In this document: one piece after another, positions 25,527-34,213 of the stretch
Layout of the letters: every line of letters starts with the position of its first letter
Position numbering within the stretch: the first letter of the stretch is position 1
Assembly (NCBI RefSeq): GCF_018919145.1
Contig: NZ_JAHLQJ010000001.1
Coordinates: 310,001 to 374,000, forward strand
DNA length: 64,000 nucleotides
Direction: 5' to 3'
Source of the DNA: Paenibacillus brevis
GTDB taxonomy: Bacteria; Bacillota; Bacilli; Paenibacillales; Paenibacillaceae
Made by a program: the position numbers and the translations under genes
Notes under the pieces: model-generated
Database searches by the model: none
What the model was told of the DNA's origin: nothing
What the model saw: the letters and a program-made list of their open reading frames with translations, nothing else

Positions 25527-27377
25527 ATGGCTGGATTCATACGTTACCTGATTCCGCAGAAGCTGAAGTACCGCCTATTCATGGCTTTCGTCTGTTTGAT
25601 TCTTCTGCCCTTCTGCGCCCTGAACTTTTATAACTATCAGCGCATCGAAACCCTGGTTCAGCAAAAGATCAGCCAGCAAAGCCATTCCCAGTTGGAGCAA
25701 ATGTACCGCACCTTGGAAGATCAGATGGGTATCGCCTTCAAAACGCTCATTTTCCTAAAGCAGGATGACACGGTGAAATCCGTGCTTCGCTCCCCGGAGC
25801 AGCACGATGCCATTCAGAACAAACGGATCATGGAAAATATATTCATGAACCTGAACAATAGCTTTTTTCTGTATAATCCCTCCGTATATTTCATGATACT
25901 GGACCTTGATGAAAACGCATACACATCCTACCCGCCCAGAAATTCTCTCGTGTACAGCGAACTTCGGGATCTTCCCGGATTTGATCAGCGGGCCATGAAC
26001 GCCCATGCCTATCATTGGGTTCCCAATGATCCTAACTATGTGCTGCGGGATGTCTCCACAAGCACGTATCTTTTATCCTTGTACTCGTATTTGATCGACA
26101 GCCAAAACCGGCCCTACGGATTGGCCCGGATCAGCATCGATTACTCCTCCTGGCTGCGCTCTGTTCATAATCAATCAGACCTGCAGCAGCAATATTTTTT
26201 GATTACGCGCGCGGGAGAAGAGATATCCAAATCGGTCCCGGATGCTGTTCTGCCCGAGAAAGTCATGGCGGAAATCGCAAGCCGGCCGGACCGTCAGTAT
26301 TTCATCGACAAGGATTCCAATTCCCTGGTCAACTATATCTATGTGGAATCCCTGGATTGGTACATTGTCAACCGGATCCCGCTGCCGATTTTATTCAACG
26401 AGATCAACGCCTTGAAACGGCAGTATTTTACGACGTTCTTTCTTCTGATGGGCGCCTTCTTGGTCATGACGTTTCTGATCGCCGCGACGATCACCCGTCC
26501 ACTGTCCCATTTGCAGAATAAGATGAAGGCAGTTGTCCGCAAAAGCCTGAAAATCCGGCTGCCTGAACGGAAATTCCGAGGCGAAATTCTGGAGCTGACG
26601 AGGACCTTCAACGTGATGCTAGACGACATGGATGTGTTGATTCAACGCCTGAAGGCGGAGGAAAGGCAGAAGGAAGCGGTGCACTTCCATATGCTGCTAG
26701 CGCAGATGAATCCGCATTTTCTATTAAATACGTTAAACACAATCAAATGGAGCGCGATCCGCCAGGGCAACGATGATATCACCGACATCACCTTGTCCCT
26801 GGGTAAGCTGCTGGAAGCCAGTCTGAATTCGGAAAAAGATCTGGTTCACCTCCAGGACGAAATCGAGTTGGTGCAGGCCTATGTCCATATTCAGCAAATC
26901 CGTCACAACCGCGGCTTTGAAGTGACATACGATTTCGACGAGGATATCCTGTTTGCATTGGTGCCGAAGCTAAGCCTGCAGCCGCTGGTTGAAAATGCTA
27001 TTTTGCATGGCGTAAGCCATCTTACCGGTAATGGCCTGATCGAAATTACCGTTCGCCGGGAGGGACCGTCCAGGCTGGTGGTGGAAATTAAGGACAACGG
27101 CATCGGCATGAAGCGATCAGCACAGATGAAGAAGACGCGAAAGCGGCCGGGCATCGGCCTCGACAATGTCAGAGAGCGGCTTCGCCTGCTTTTTAAGGAA
27201 GACGGCCGGATGGAGATCGCCTCCTCGGATCAGGGGACGCTGATCCGGTTTACAATTCCTTTCTTATTGTCCAAGCCATATGCCAGGAGCCAGGACATCA
27301 GACTTGCAGAGGCGTCTCGCCTGACGGCGCTGCCGCCGGACGGAAGTTCGGCAGACGAATCCTCGGGAGGGCGGTAA
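25527..27377 (+). CDS. Sensor histidine kinase, YesM type
   Basis: 616 aa. TM1 ~15-37, extracellular sensor ~38-300, TM2 ~305-327, HAMP ~328-380 (ATITRPLSHLQNKMK), His_kinase domain with LLAQMNPHFLLNTLNTIKW (phospho-His near 425) and HATPase (LVENAILHGV, KDNGIGM, GIGLDNVRERL). This architecture is that of YesM-like kinases, which sense extracellular saccharides and signal to YesN-type regulators. The start at 25527 has TTGGAGG nine bases upstream; a longer frame begins 34 codons earlier but lies on the promoter. One base separates it from the regulator gene. The ~40-residue tail after the ATPase is low-complexity. Confidence 0.92.
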   Translation: MAGFIRYLIPQKLKYRLFMAFVCLILLPFCALNFYNYQRIETLVQQKISQQSHSQLEQMYRTLEDQMGIAFKTLIFLKQDDTVKSVLRSPEQHDAIQNKRIMENIFMNLNNSFFLYNPSVYFMILDLDENAYTSYPPRNSLVYSELRDLPGFDQRAMNAHAYHWVPNDPNYVLRDVSTSTYLLSLYSYLIDSQNRPYGLARISIDYSSWLRSVHNQSDLQQQYFLITRAGEEISKSVPDAVLPEKVMAEIASRPDRQYFIDKDSNSLVNYIYVESLDWYIVNRIPLPILFNEINALKRQYFTTFFLLMGAFLVMTFLIAATITRPLSHLQNKMKAVVRKSLKIRLPERKFRGEILELTRTFNVMLDDMDVLIQRLKAEERQKEAVHFHMLLAQMNPHFLLNTLNTIKWSAIRQGNDDITDITLSLGKLLEASLNSEKDLVHLQDEIELVQAYVHIQQIRHNRGFEVTYDFDEDILFALVPKLSLQPLVENAILHGVSHLTGNGLIEITVRREGPSRLVVEIKDNGIGMKRSAQMKKTRKRPGIGLDNVRERLRLLFKEDGRMEIASSDQGTLIRFTIPFLLSKPYARSQDIRLAEASRLTALPPDGSSADESSGGR

Positions 27378-27378
27378 T

Positions 27379-28278
27379 ATGTGGAAGGTATTACTTGTGG
27401 AAGACGAAGTGTTCGTGCGCGAATCCGTGCGTGAAATTATCGCCTGGGAGGAGCTTGGGTTTACCGTGATGGGCGAGGCCGGCAACGGAAGCGAGGCGCT
27501 CGTCATGATCCGCCGCGATCCGCCTGATTTGGTGCTCGCGGACATCGTGATGCCGGAAATGGACGGGGTAGAGCTGCTCCGGCGGACCCGGGAGGAAGGT
27601 TATCGCTCCCGCTTCATCATGCTGACCTGTATCGGCGAATTCGAGTACGTACGGCAGGCGATGGAGTATGGTGCCTCCAACTATATTCTTAAGCTGTCGA
27701 TGAGCGTGAATTCTCTGCGGGATACGCTGCGCAAAGTAAGCGCGGAGCTCGCCAGAGACAGAACGGGCGTAGGGGGGCAGACAGCTGGTTCGCCGACGGA
27801 CCGCCTTGTTGCGGAAGAGCAGCAGCTTCGTCAGTTGCCCTCTTCGATATGGATAAGTGAAGACTCTCCGGAGTATCGCGCGTATGAAGGCGGCAACAGG
27901 GCGGCGGATGTCCAAAGCCGCGGTCCTAAGGTTGGCGAAGCAGCCATCTCACATCCGGAAGTATACAAGATCATACAGTATATTTCCGAAAACTATTCGC
28001 AGGACATTACCGTGAAATCGATGGCTCAATACGTAATGATGGGCGAGAACTACGTCAGTGCCTTGTTCAAGAAAAAAACCGGGCTGACGCTGATCCACTA
28101 TTTGCATGAAATCCGTGTAGAAAAGGCCAAGGAGTATCTGATCCACACCGAATTGCCGGTTCACGAAATCGGCCACCGGGTAGGCTTCGTTAACGACAAT
28201 TACTTCATCAAAATCTTTAAGCGCTTGACCCAGCAAACGCCGAGCAAATACAGACAATGGAACAAAACGGCCAGATAG
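27379..28278 (+). CDS. Response regulator, YesN type (REC plus AraC HTH)
   Basis: 299 aa. Receiver ~3-120 (VEDEVFVRESV, phospho-acceptor in LVLADIVMPEMDG near residue 55, Lys in NYILKLSM). Linker ~125-190. C-terminal AraC-type double HTH ~195-297 (YIS.NYSQDITVKSMAQYV, LIHYLHEIRVEKAKEYL, VGFVNDNYFIKIFKR). Such regulators activate adjacent sugar-ABC operons. Very short linker compared with the ~500-aa relatives such as the regulator at 48579. The last codons overlap a GGAACAAAAC box. Confidence 0.92.
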   Translation: MWKVLLVEDEVFVRESVREIIAWEELGFTVMGEAGNGSEALVMIRRDPPDLVLADIVMPEMDGVELLRRTREEGYRSRFIMLTCIGEFEYVRQAMEYGASNYILKLSMSVNSLRDTLRKVSAELARDRTGVGGQTAGSPTDRLVAEEQQLRQLPSSIWISEDSPEYRAYEGGNRAADVQSRGPKVGEAAISHPEVYKIIQYISENYSQDITVKSMAQYVMMGENYVSALFKKKTGLTLIHYLHEIRVEKAKEYLIHTELPVHEIGHRVGFVNDNYFIKIFKRLTQQTPSKYRQWNKTAR

Positions 28279-28337
28279 AAGAAATCAACGTTCCTTAAGA
28301 CCCCCAATCCAAGCATACAAATGCATCGTTTTGTTCC
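28259..28337. promoter_or_regulatory. Inverted GGAACAAAAC / GTTTTGTTCC pair ahead of the binding-protein gene
   Basis: GGAACAAAAC (28259-28268, over the regulator's last codons) and its exact complement GTTTTGTTCC (28328-28337) flank the intergenic leader of the lipoprotein gene. The same GTTTTGTTCC recurs at 29981-29990 ahead of the permeases. Candidate binding boxes for the YesN-type regulator. Confidence 0.5.
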
Positions 28338-28431
28338 GTGATCTGAAGGGATATGTATGTTCAATTCCGCTCCCGTTGCCTGCTACGATGGGGAGGATTC
28401 AACCATCAACGAAATAGGGAGGTCTTTACCC

Positions 28432-29769
28432 ATGGGAAACAAAAAAGGATGGGCTGCACTGCTGTTATGCACATTGCTGATCGGCCTGTTGGCCGGCTGC
28501 GGCGGCAATAACGGCAAAGAGGCTCAAGGCAATCAGGGAGCGGCGAACAATGATTCGAAAGCGCCTTCATCAAACAAGGCTATCAAGCTGACGATGTGGG
28601 GCGGAGTTCCGCCTGAAGCTGGGCCGCAGGCGGTGGTGGATGCCTGGAACGCGGAGCATCCCGATGTTCAGGTAGAATATGTGCGCTTCGTCAATGATGA
28701 CGACGGAAACCTGAAGCTCGATACAGCGCTGGCTACAGGCCAGTCCGTCGATCTGTTCGTCAATTACACGGTGACCCAGACGGCGAAACGGGTCGAATCC
28801 GGCGCGGCGCTCGATTTGAGCTCTTTTTCCGACTATGATATTGACGAAAAAATAGGTTCGAACGCGGAGACATGGAAAATTGACGGCAAATACTACGGCA
28901 TTCCAACCAAGAAAAACGTACAGTTCTTCGCGCTCAATAAGGATGCGCTGGATGCCGCAGGACTTGAGGTGCCTAAAGCCTGGACTTGGGACGAGGCCAA
29001 GGAATACGCTAAGAAACTGAAGGACGCCGGATTCAAATACGGACTGGTCCAGCACATGGAGCCCTTTGCCGACCCGATGGATTCTGTTCTGGAGAAGAAC
29101 GGCTATGTCAAAGAGGACGGCACCTCCAACATGGATCACCCTCTCGTGCTTAAATGGCTGGAGACGATGAACGCCATGATGAAGGACGATCAGACGACGC
29201 CTCCGCTCGGCGAGCAATTGACTTCCAAAATGCCGGTGGAAAATATGTTTCTGGGCGGCGAAGCGGCCATGATCAACATTGGGGAATGGCTGATCCGCAG
29301 CTCCAATAATATGAAGGACTTTCCCCGCGATTTCACAATCGCATTTGCCCCCGTGCCGCGGTTGACCGAGAATGAAGAAGACTTTATCACCAGCGGCGGT
29401 GTAGGCGACTTCATTTCGATCAATGCCAATTCCAAGAATACGGAAGCCGCCTGGGAATTCCTCAAGTGGTACGCCGACGAAGGCATGATGCCGATGGCAG
29501 CCGGCGGCCGGCTGCCCGCTTCCGGAGCGGTCGACCAGGAAGCCGCGATCAAGAGCCTGCTCGGCGAGTATGCGGATACGTATGACCAGGAATCGCTGGA
29601 ATTCGTCCTGTACGGAAATAAAGCGCCGACATTCGTCCGCAAGCTTCCTCAGGAAATGGTGGATATGCGTTCTCAGGAATACGAAAAGTTCTTCCTCGGC
29701 AATCAAAGCGCCGATCAGACCGTGCAAGCCATGGTTAAACGGCACAATGAGTTCCTGAAGCAGAACTAG
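28432..29769 (+). CDS. Carbohydrate ABC importer solute-binding lipoprotein (locus 1)
   Basis: 445 aa. Lipobox LLAGC with Cys near 23, then a Gly/Asn-rich linker and a family-1 extracellular binding-protein fold (LTMWGGVPPEAGPQ..., AWEFLKWYADEGM in the C-lobe). It is tethered outside the membrane and delivers a sugar or oligosaccharide to the permeases at 30064 and 30971. Start at 28432 is preceded by AGGGAGG; an earlier in-frame ATG would add 25 residues before the signal peptide. A terminator-like hairpin follows, so it may be made in excess over the permeases. Confidence 0.92.
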   Translation: MGNKKGWAALLLCTLLIGLLAGCGGNNGKEAQGNQGAANNDSKAPSSNKAIKLTMWGGVPPEAGPQAVVDAWNAEHPDVQVEYVRFVNDDDGNLKLDTALATGQSVDLFVNYTVTQTAKRVESGAALDLSSFSDYDIDEKIGSNAETWKIDGKYYGIPTKKNVQFFALNKDALDAAGLEVPKAWTWDEAKEYAKKLKDAGFKYGLVQHMEPFADPMDSVLEKNGYVKEDGTSNMDHPLVLKWLETMNAMMKDDQTTPPLGEQLTSKMPVENMFLGGEAAMINIGEWLIRSSNNMKDFPRDFTIAFAPVPRLTENEEDFITSGGVGDFISINANSKNTEAAWEFLKWYADEGMMPMAAGGRLPASGAVDQEAAIKSLLGEYADTYDQESLEFVLYGNKAPTFVRKLPQEMVDMRSQEYEKFFLGNQSADQTVQAMVKRHNEFLKQN

Positions 29770-29814
29770 CCGGATTAGATTCGGAAGGCTTTCAATTCGA
29801 TTAGGATCTCCAGT

Positions 29815-29856
29815 AGGGTGTCCCAAGATCTCAGGATCTGGCGGACATCCTTTTTA
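29815..29856 (+). terminator. Hairpin after the locus-1 binding protein
   Basis: AGGGTGTCC / GGACATCCT (one G-U) with a 19-base loop, then TTTTTATTGTT. It probably ends most transcripts after the lipoprotein gene. Confidence 0.75.
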
Positions 29857-30063
29857 TTGTTAAGCGATGCTTGCAGGGGAACGGCCGACAAGACGACGAG
29901 AGAATAGAACAAATCTGTTGTCTCTCCTCCCATTCGTTATCCTTCCGGGAATTGCATACTTCTGTAGCATGAGGTCGATGGTTTTGTTCCTTAAAAGCGG
30001 AGGCTCCCTCTTGTTATGCTGGGGATGCAACCGAACTTTTAAGACCAAGAGGAGTGGAGCCAT
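29857..30063 (+). promoter_or_regulatory. Leader of the locus-1 permease genes with shared boxes
   Basis: About 200 bp without a gene. It holds AATAGAACAAATCT (29903-29916, identical to 25382-25395) and GTTTTGTTCC (29981-29990, identical to 28328-28337). A weak -10-like TTATGCT lies near 30015. This suggests a second, regulated promoter after the upstream terminator. Confidence 0.45.
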
Positions 30064-30945
30064 GTGAAAACATCATGGATGAAAAGGCAGCAGATGCTGG
30101 GATATGTCTTTATCGGGCCGAACATGATCGGTGTGCTGCTATTTTTTATTTTGCCGGCGATGTACTCGTTTTATCTGATGTTTACGGATTACAAGTTCAT
30201 GAAGCCGAACCCCCGGTTCATTGGACTGGCCAATATTCAAAGGATGCTCGGAGACGAAGTGTTCTATATCGCGCTGAAAAACACCCTGATCTTCCTGCTG
30301 TCGGTGCCGGTGTCTATCGGATTGGCCTTTGTCGTCGCGGTGATCCTGAACCGCTCCGTGCATTTGAAGAAGCTGCTGCGCGCCCTGTATTTCATGCCTT
30401 ACATCACCAGCGGCGTCGCCGTTGCCTTCGTCTGGATGCTGCTGTTCCAGCCGACGAACGGACCGATCAACGGCCTGCTGCGGTCGATCGGCATCGCCCA
30501 TCCGCCGGGTTGGCTGGCAACCACGGAAACATCCATGTTTGCCATCGATATCATTTGGATCTGGTTCATGCTAGGCTACAACATGATTATCTACCTGGCC
30601 GCCTTGCAGGAAATCTCCGGAGAGCTGCTGGAAGCCGCCAAAATCGACGGAGCCCGAACCTGGCAAACGATCCGCAATGTCGTCTGGCCGCTGGTCAGCC
30701 CGACCACGTTCCTGCTGCTCGTGACCGGCCTGATCATGACGATCAAGCAGTTCGGGATCATTCAAGCAATAACCCAGGGCGGTCCCGGAAACAGCACCAC
30801 CGTGCTGTCCTTGTTCATCTATCAGAACGCCTTCCGCTATTACGAGATGGGGTATGCCTCGGCGATTTCCTGGGCGCTGTTCCTGGTCATCCTGATCTTC
30901 ACCGTCATCCAGTGGATCGGACAAAAACGTTGGGTCCATTACTAG
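30064..30945 (+). CDS. Carbohydrate ABC importer permease, MalF/UgpA type (locus 1)
   Basis: 293 aa, six predicted helices, with the CUT1 EAA loop ELLEAAKIDGARTWQTIRNV near residue 190-210. GTG start; an alternative ATG four codons later would make little difference. SD AAGAGGAGTGGAG. Pairs with the permease at 30971. No ATPase gene is present in the operon, which fits CUT1 systems in Firmicutes that share one MsmX-type ATPase. Confidence 0.92.
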   Translation: MKTSWMKRQQMLGYVFIGPNMIGVLLFFILPAMYSFYLMFTDYKFMKPNPRFIGLANIQRMLGDEVFYIALKNTLIFLLSVPVSIGLAFVVAVILNRSVHLKKLLRALYFMPYITSGVAVAFVWMLLFQPTNGPINGLLRSIGIAHPPGWLATTETSMFAIDIIWIWFMLGYNMIIYLAALQEISGELLEAAKIDGARTWQTIRNVVWPLVSPTTFLLLVTGLIMTIKQFGIIQAITQGGPGNSTTVLSLFIYQNAFRYYEMGYASAISWALFLVILIFTVIQWIGQKRWVHY

Positions 30946-30970
30946 GAGCTGCTCATAAGGAGGAAAAAGC

Positions 30971-31798
30971 ATGCAATCGACATCCGTCACCAAAATCGCC
31001 GTCACCTGCCTCATGCTCTTCTTCGGGGTGCTGATGATCGTTCCGTTCCTATGGATGATCAGCACCTCGTTCAAGACTCCGGCGGAGGTATTTCAATTCC
31101 CCATCAGCTGGATTCCCGCCGACTTCAACTGGGAGCACCATATCAAGGTATGGACCGGGCCGAACAGCTTCACTCATTATTATTTGAATTCTTTGAAAAT
31201 ATCGCTGATCAGCGTTACCGGAGCCGTGCTGCTGTCTTCCCTGGCCGCTTACGGATTTTCGCGGATCGAGTTCAAGGGGCGGAACGCCATGTTCATGGTG
31301 TATCTCTCGATGATGATGGTTCCGCCTCAGGTGCTGTTCGTCCCCAAGTTCATCATGTTCGACTGGGCAGGAATTTACAACACGCACTTGGCGCTAATTT
31401 TACCCGGAATGTTCACAATTTTCGGCGTGTTTATGATGCGGCAGTTTTTCCTTTCCGTACCGCATGAAATATCCGAAGCGGCCTTCATCGACGGCGCGGG
31501 GCACTTCCGCATCTTCTTCCAGCTGATCCTGCCGCTGGCCAAGCCGGCGCTGGCCACGCTGGCGATCATCGATTTCTCCTGGCATTGGAACGATTACGAG
31601 AACGCGCTGGTATTCCTGATCGACCAGGATCTTTACACCGTCCCGCTCGGCCTGCAGAACTTCATCCTGGAAAACACCGTCGATTACAACGGCATGATGG
31701 CGGCCGCGACGGCCGGCATCATCCCGATGATTCTCGTGTTCCTGATCGGCCAGAACTACATCATTCAAGGAGTATCCAGCTCGGCAGTGAAAGGCTGA
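30971..31798 (+). CDS. Carbohydrate ABC importer permease, MalG/UgpE type (locus 1)
   Basis: 275 aa, six helices, EAA loop EISEAAFIDGAGHFRIFFQLILP near residue 170. Strong SD AAGGAGG seven bases from ATG. Second half of the membrane channel. 88 bp separate it from the FAD oxidoreductase, which follows on the same strand. Confidence 0.92.
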   Translation: MQSTSVTKIAVTCLMLFFGVLMIVPFLWMISTSFKTPAEVFQFPISWIPADFNWEHHIKVWTGPNSFTHYYLNSLKISLISVTGAVLLSSLAAYGFSRIEFKGRNAMFMVYLSMMMVPPQVLFVPKFIMFDWAGIYNTHLALILPGMFTIFGVFMMRQFFLSVPHEISEAAFIDGAGHFRIFFQLILPLAKPALATLAIIDFSWHWNDYENALVFLIDQDLYTVPLGLQNFILENTVDYNGMMAAATAGIIPMILVFLIGQNYIIQGVSSSAVKG

Positions 31799-31886
31799 CC
31801 TTCATTTTCACGTTTTTTAAAGTTCTATATCTCCATCTAGCCATGTATGTAACTATCTATCCAATCGAAAGGGGTAAGCAAATCCG

Positions 31887-34142
31887 ATGAGAAATGAAAC
31901 CGTGCATCATGACATTACCGTCGTTGGGGGAGGGCTGGCCGGTGTCTGCGCTGCCGTTGCCGCAGCGAGGCTGGGCAAAAAGGTGGCGCTCGTGCAAAAC
32001 CGCCCGGTGCTTGGCGGCAACTCCAGCAGCGAGGTGCGCGTCTGGGTATGCGGAGCTACCGCCCACGGCACGAATCGGTATGCCCGCGAAACCGGCATTA
32101 TGGGTGAAATGTTCGTGGAGAACCAGTACCGCAATCCTGACGGCAATCCTTATCTGTGGGATCTGGTTGTATTGGAGACGGTGCTGGCGGAACCGAACAT
32201 TACGCTCTATCTGAACACCGATGTGCACGAGGTGGACGCCGAAGGTGCGGAGGAGGAGCGTCGGGTCCGGTCAGTGACGGGCTGGATGATGGGGTCGGAG
32301 CGGCGCATCCGATTTGAGAGCCCAGTATTCCTGGATTGCACCGGAGACGGGCTGATCGGCTTCCTGGCCGGAGCCAAGTACAGGATCGGAAGGGAAGCCC
32401 GGCACGAATACGGTGAAGCATGGGCGCCTGAGGCGGCGGACGGGATTACGCTTGGCAGCACCCTGCTCTTCTATACGAAGGACGCCGGCCATCCGGTCAG
32501 ATTCGTTCCTCCCTCCTTCGCTAAAGATATAGCGAAGACGCCGATTCCGCTAAACCGGGTCATCCGCAGCGGCGATTCGGGCTGCCATTACTGGTGGATC
32601 GAATGGGGCGGAGAGCTGGATACCGTTCACGACAATGAACGGATCCGCGACGAACTGTGGGCTGTTATTTACGGAATTTGGGATTACATTAAGAACTCGG
32701 GACAATGGGAGGCCGACAACCTGACGCTGGAGTGGATCGGTTCCATCCCCGGCAAGCGGGAATACCGCCGGTTCATCGGCGACTACGTTCTCACGCAGAA
32801 CGATATTCTCGCCCAGAAGCCGTTCGAGGACCGGGTCGCCTTTGGCGGCTGGTCGATCGACCTGCATCCGCCGCAAGGCATGTATGCCGAGGAGAGCGGC
32901 TCGAAGCATCTGCACGCAGACGGCAACTACCACATTCCGTTCAGGTCGCTATATTCCGTGAACGTGTCCAATCTGCTGCTCGCGGGCCGCAACATCAGCG
33001 CGACGCACGTGGCCTTCGGCACGACGCGGGTCATGGCCACCTGCGCCGTGATGGGCGAAGCCGCCGGAACTGCAGCCGCGCTGTGCGCAGACAAGGGCGT
33101 TACGCCCCGGGAGCTGTCGCGCAGGCATAGCGCTCTGCTGCTGCAAACGCTGCTGCGGCAGGATGCTTCCGTGCTCGGCCTGGAGAATGAAGACGCCGAG
33201 GACCTGGCGCGGAAGGCCAAGATCTGCGCCTCCTCCTTCCTGTCCGGACTGGCGGTGGAATCGCCCGATGAGGCCTACCCTTTGGAACGCGATATCGCCA
33301 TACTCCTTCCCGCCGATCCCGGCATCGCCGGCAGCATCGACTGGCTGCTTGACGCCTCCCAGCCGACAGAACTCACGGTCGAGGTGTGGAGTACCGGGCG
33401 TCCCGAAAATTACGTACCCGCCGTCCTGGAGTATCGGACGACCCTGACCGTGGCCCAGGGTGCGAAGCAGTGGTTGCCTGTCTTGCTGGACTGGACTCCG
33501 GCCGAGGCACAGAACGCGTTTATCGTCGTGCGGAGCAACCCGGACGTTTGTCTGTACCTCTCTCACACCCCGCTGACCGGGCTCCTCGCCTTCGAGCGAG
33601 GGCATGGCTACGGCGTATCTAAAGATCTGGAGGATCATGACGACAGCCAGCCCGTGGTGGAATGGAGCACGAAGCGGCTCGTACGCAAGGCCTTCTGCTT
33701 CCGTACGGATTTCCAGACGAACGCCTACCGCCCCGGGCATATCGCAGACGGCTTCAAGCGGCCTTACGGCGGTCCGCATTTGTGGCTGTCAGAGCCGATG
33801 ACACTAGATACCGAGCCTTGGCTAACGCTAGAGTGGGAGAATGAACAGACCGTGCGGGAGGTCCATTTGATCTTTAACGACGATGTCAATGAGGATCTGA
33901 TCAACCTGCACCATCACCGAACGCCATTCGAAATTCTGCCTGAGCTCGTCAAGGCCTATCGGATCGAGGCGCAGGACGCCGCCGGGAATTGGCAGACGCT
34001 GATCGCTGAATCCGGCAATCGACGTCGAAAGCGGGTTCACCGTCTGGAGGCCGCCGTTCAGGCCAAGGCGCTCCGGCTGACCGTAGAGGAGACAAACGGA
34101 TCGAAGCATGCGGAGGTCATTGAAATCAGAGTGTATAAATAG
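31887..34142 (+). CDS. FAD-dependent oxidoreductase with C-terminal discoidin-like region
   Basis: 751 aa, no signal peptide, so presumably cytoplasmic. Residues ~5-440 are a FAD_oxidored (PF12831-like) domain: dinucleotide motif VVGGGLAGVCAA, PVLGGNSSSEVRVWV, CTGDGLIGFLAGA, and a C-terminal FAD contact around LLLAGRNISATHVAFGTTRVMAT. Residues ~600-751 look like a galactose-binding/discoidin fold (LTLEWENEQTVREVHLIF... ending EIRVYK). The middle (~450-590) is an unassigned beta-rich region. Placement at the end of a sugar importer operon suggests oxidation of an imported glycoside or derivative, but no substrate can be read. SD AAAGGGG is 13 bp from the ATG. A strong terminator follows. Confidence 0.8.
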   Translation: MRNETVHHDITVVGGGLAGVCAAVAAARLGKKVALVQNRPVLGGNSSSEVRVWVCGATAHGTNRYARETGIMGEMFVENQYRNPDGNPYLWDLVVLETVLAEPNITLYLNTDVHEVDAEGAEEERRVRSVTGWMMGSERRIRFESPVFLDCTGDGLIGFLAGAKYRIGREARHEYGEAWAPEAADGITLGSTLLFYTKDAGHPVRFVPPSFAKDIAKTPIPLNRVIRSGDSGCHYWWIEWGGELDTVHDNERIRDELWAVIYGIWDYIKNSGQWEADNLTLEWIGSIPGKREYRRFIGDYVLTQNDILAQKPFEDRVAFGGWSIDLHPPQGMYAEESGSKHLHADGNYHIPFRSLYSVNVSNLLLAGRNISATHVAFGTTRVMATCAVMGEAAGTAAALCADKGVTPRELSRRHSALLLQTLLRQDASVLGLENEDAEDLARKAKICASSFLSGLAVESPDEAYPLERDIAILLPADPGIAGSIDWLLDASQPTELTVEVWSTGRPENYVPAVLEYRTTLTVAQGAKQWLPVLLDWTPAEAQNAFIVVRSNPDVCLYLSHTPLTGLLAFERGHGYGVSKDLEDHDDSQPVVEWSTKRLVRKAFCFRTDFQTNAYRPGHIADGFKRPYGGPHLWLSEPMTLDTEPWLTLEWENEQTVREVHLIFNDDVNEDLINLHHHRTPFEILPELVKAYRIEAQDAAGNWQTLIAESGNRRRKRVHRLEAAVQAKALRLTVEETNGSKHAEVIEIRVYK

Positions 34143-34149
34143 ATAGTCT

Positions 34150-34182
34150 ACGAGCCTGAGGGGATCCCTCAGGCTCGTTTTT
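34150..34182 (+). terminator. Strong terminator of locus 1
   Basis: 13-bp perfect stem ACGAGCCTGAGGG / CCCTCAGGCTCGT with a three-base loop and TTTTT. It may also act for the convergent phosphoesterase gene, though the minus-side tail is poor in U. Confidence 0.92.
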
Positions 34183-34213
34183 GCAGAAGTGAATTCTATT
34201 CTCAAAATGAATC

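Noticed and set aside
28570..29826. 418-codon frame antisense to the locus-1 binding protein
   Set aside because: It is the codon-bias shadow of a clear solute-binding gene, with His/Arg-rich translation and no domain.
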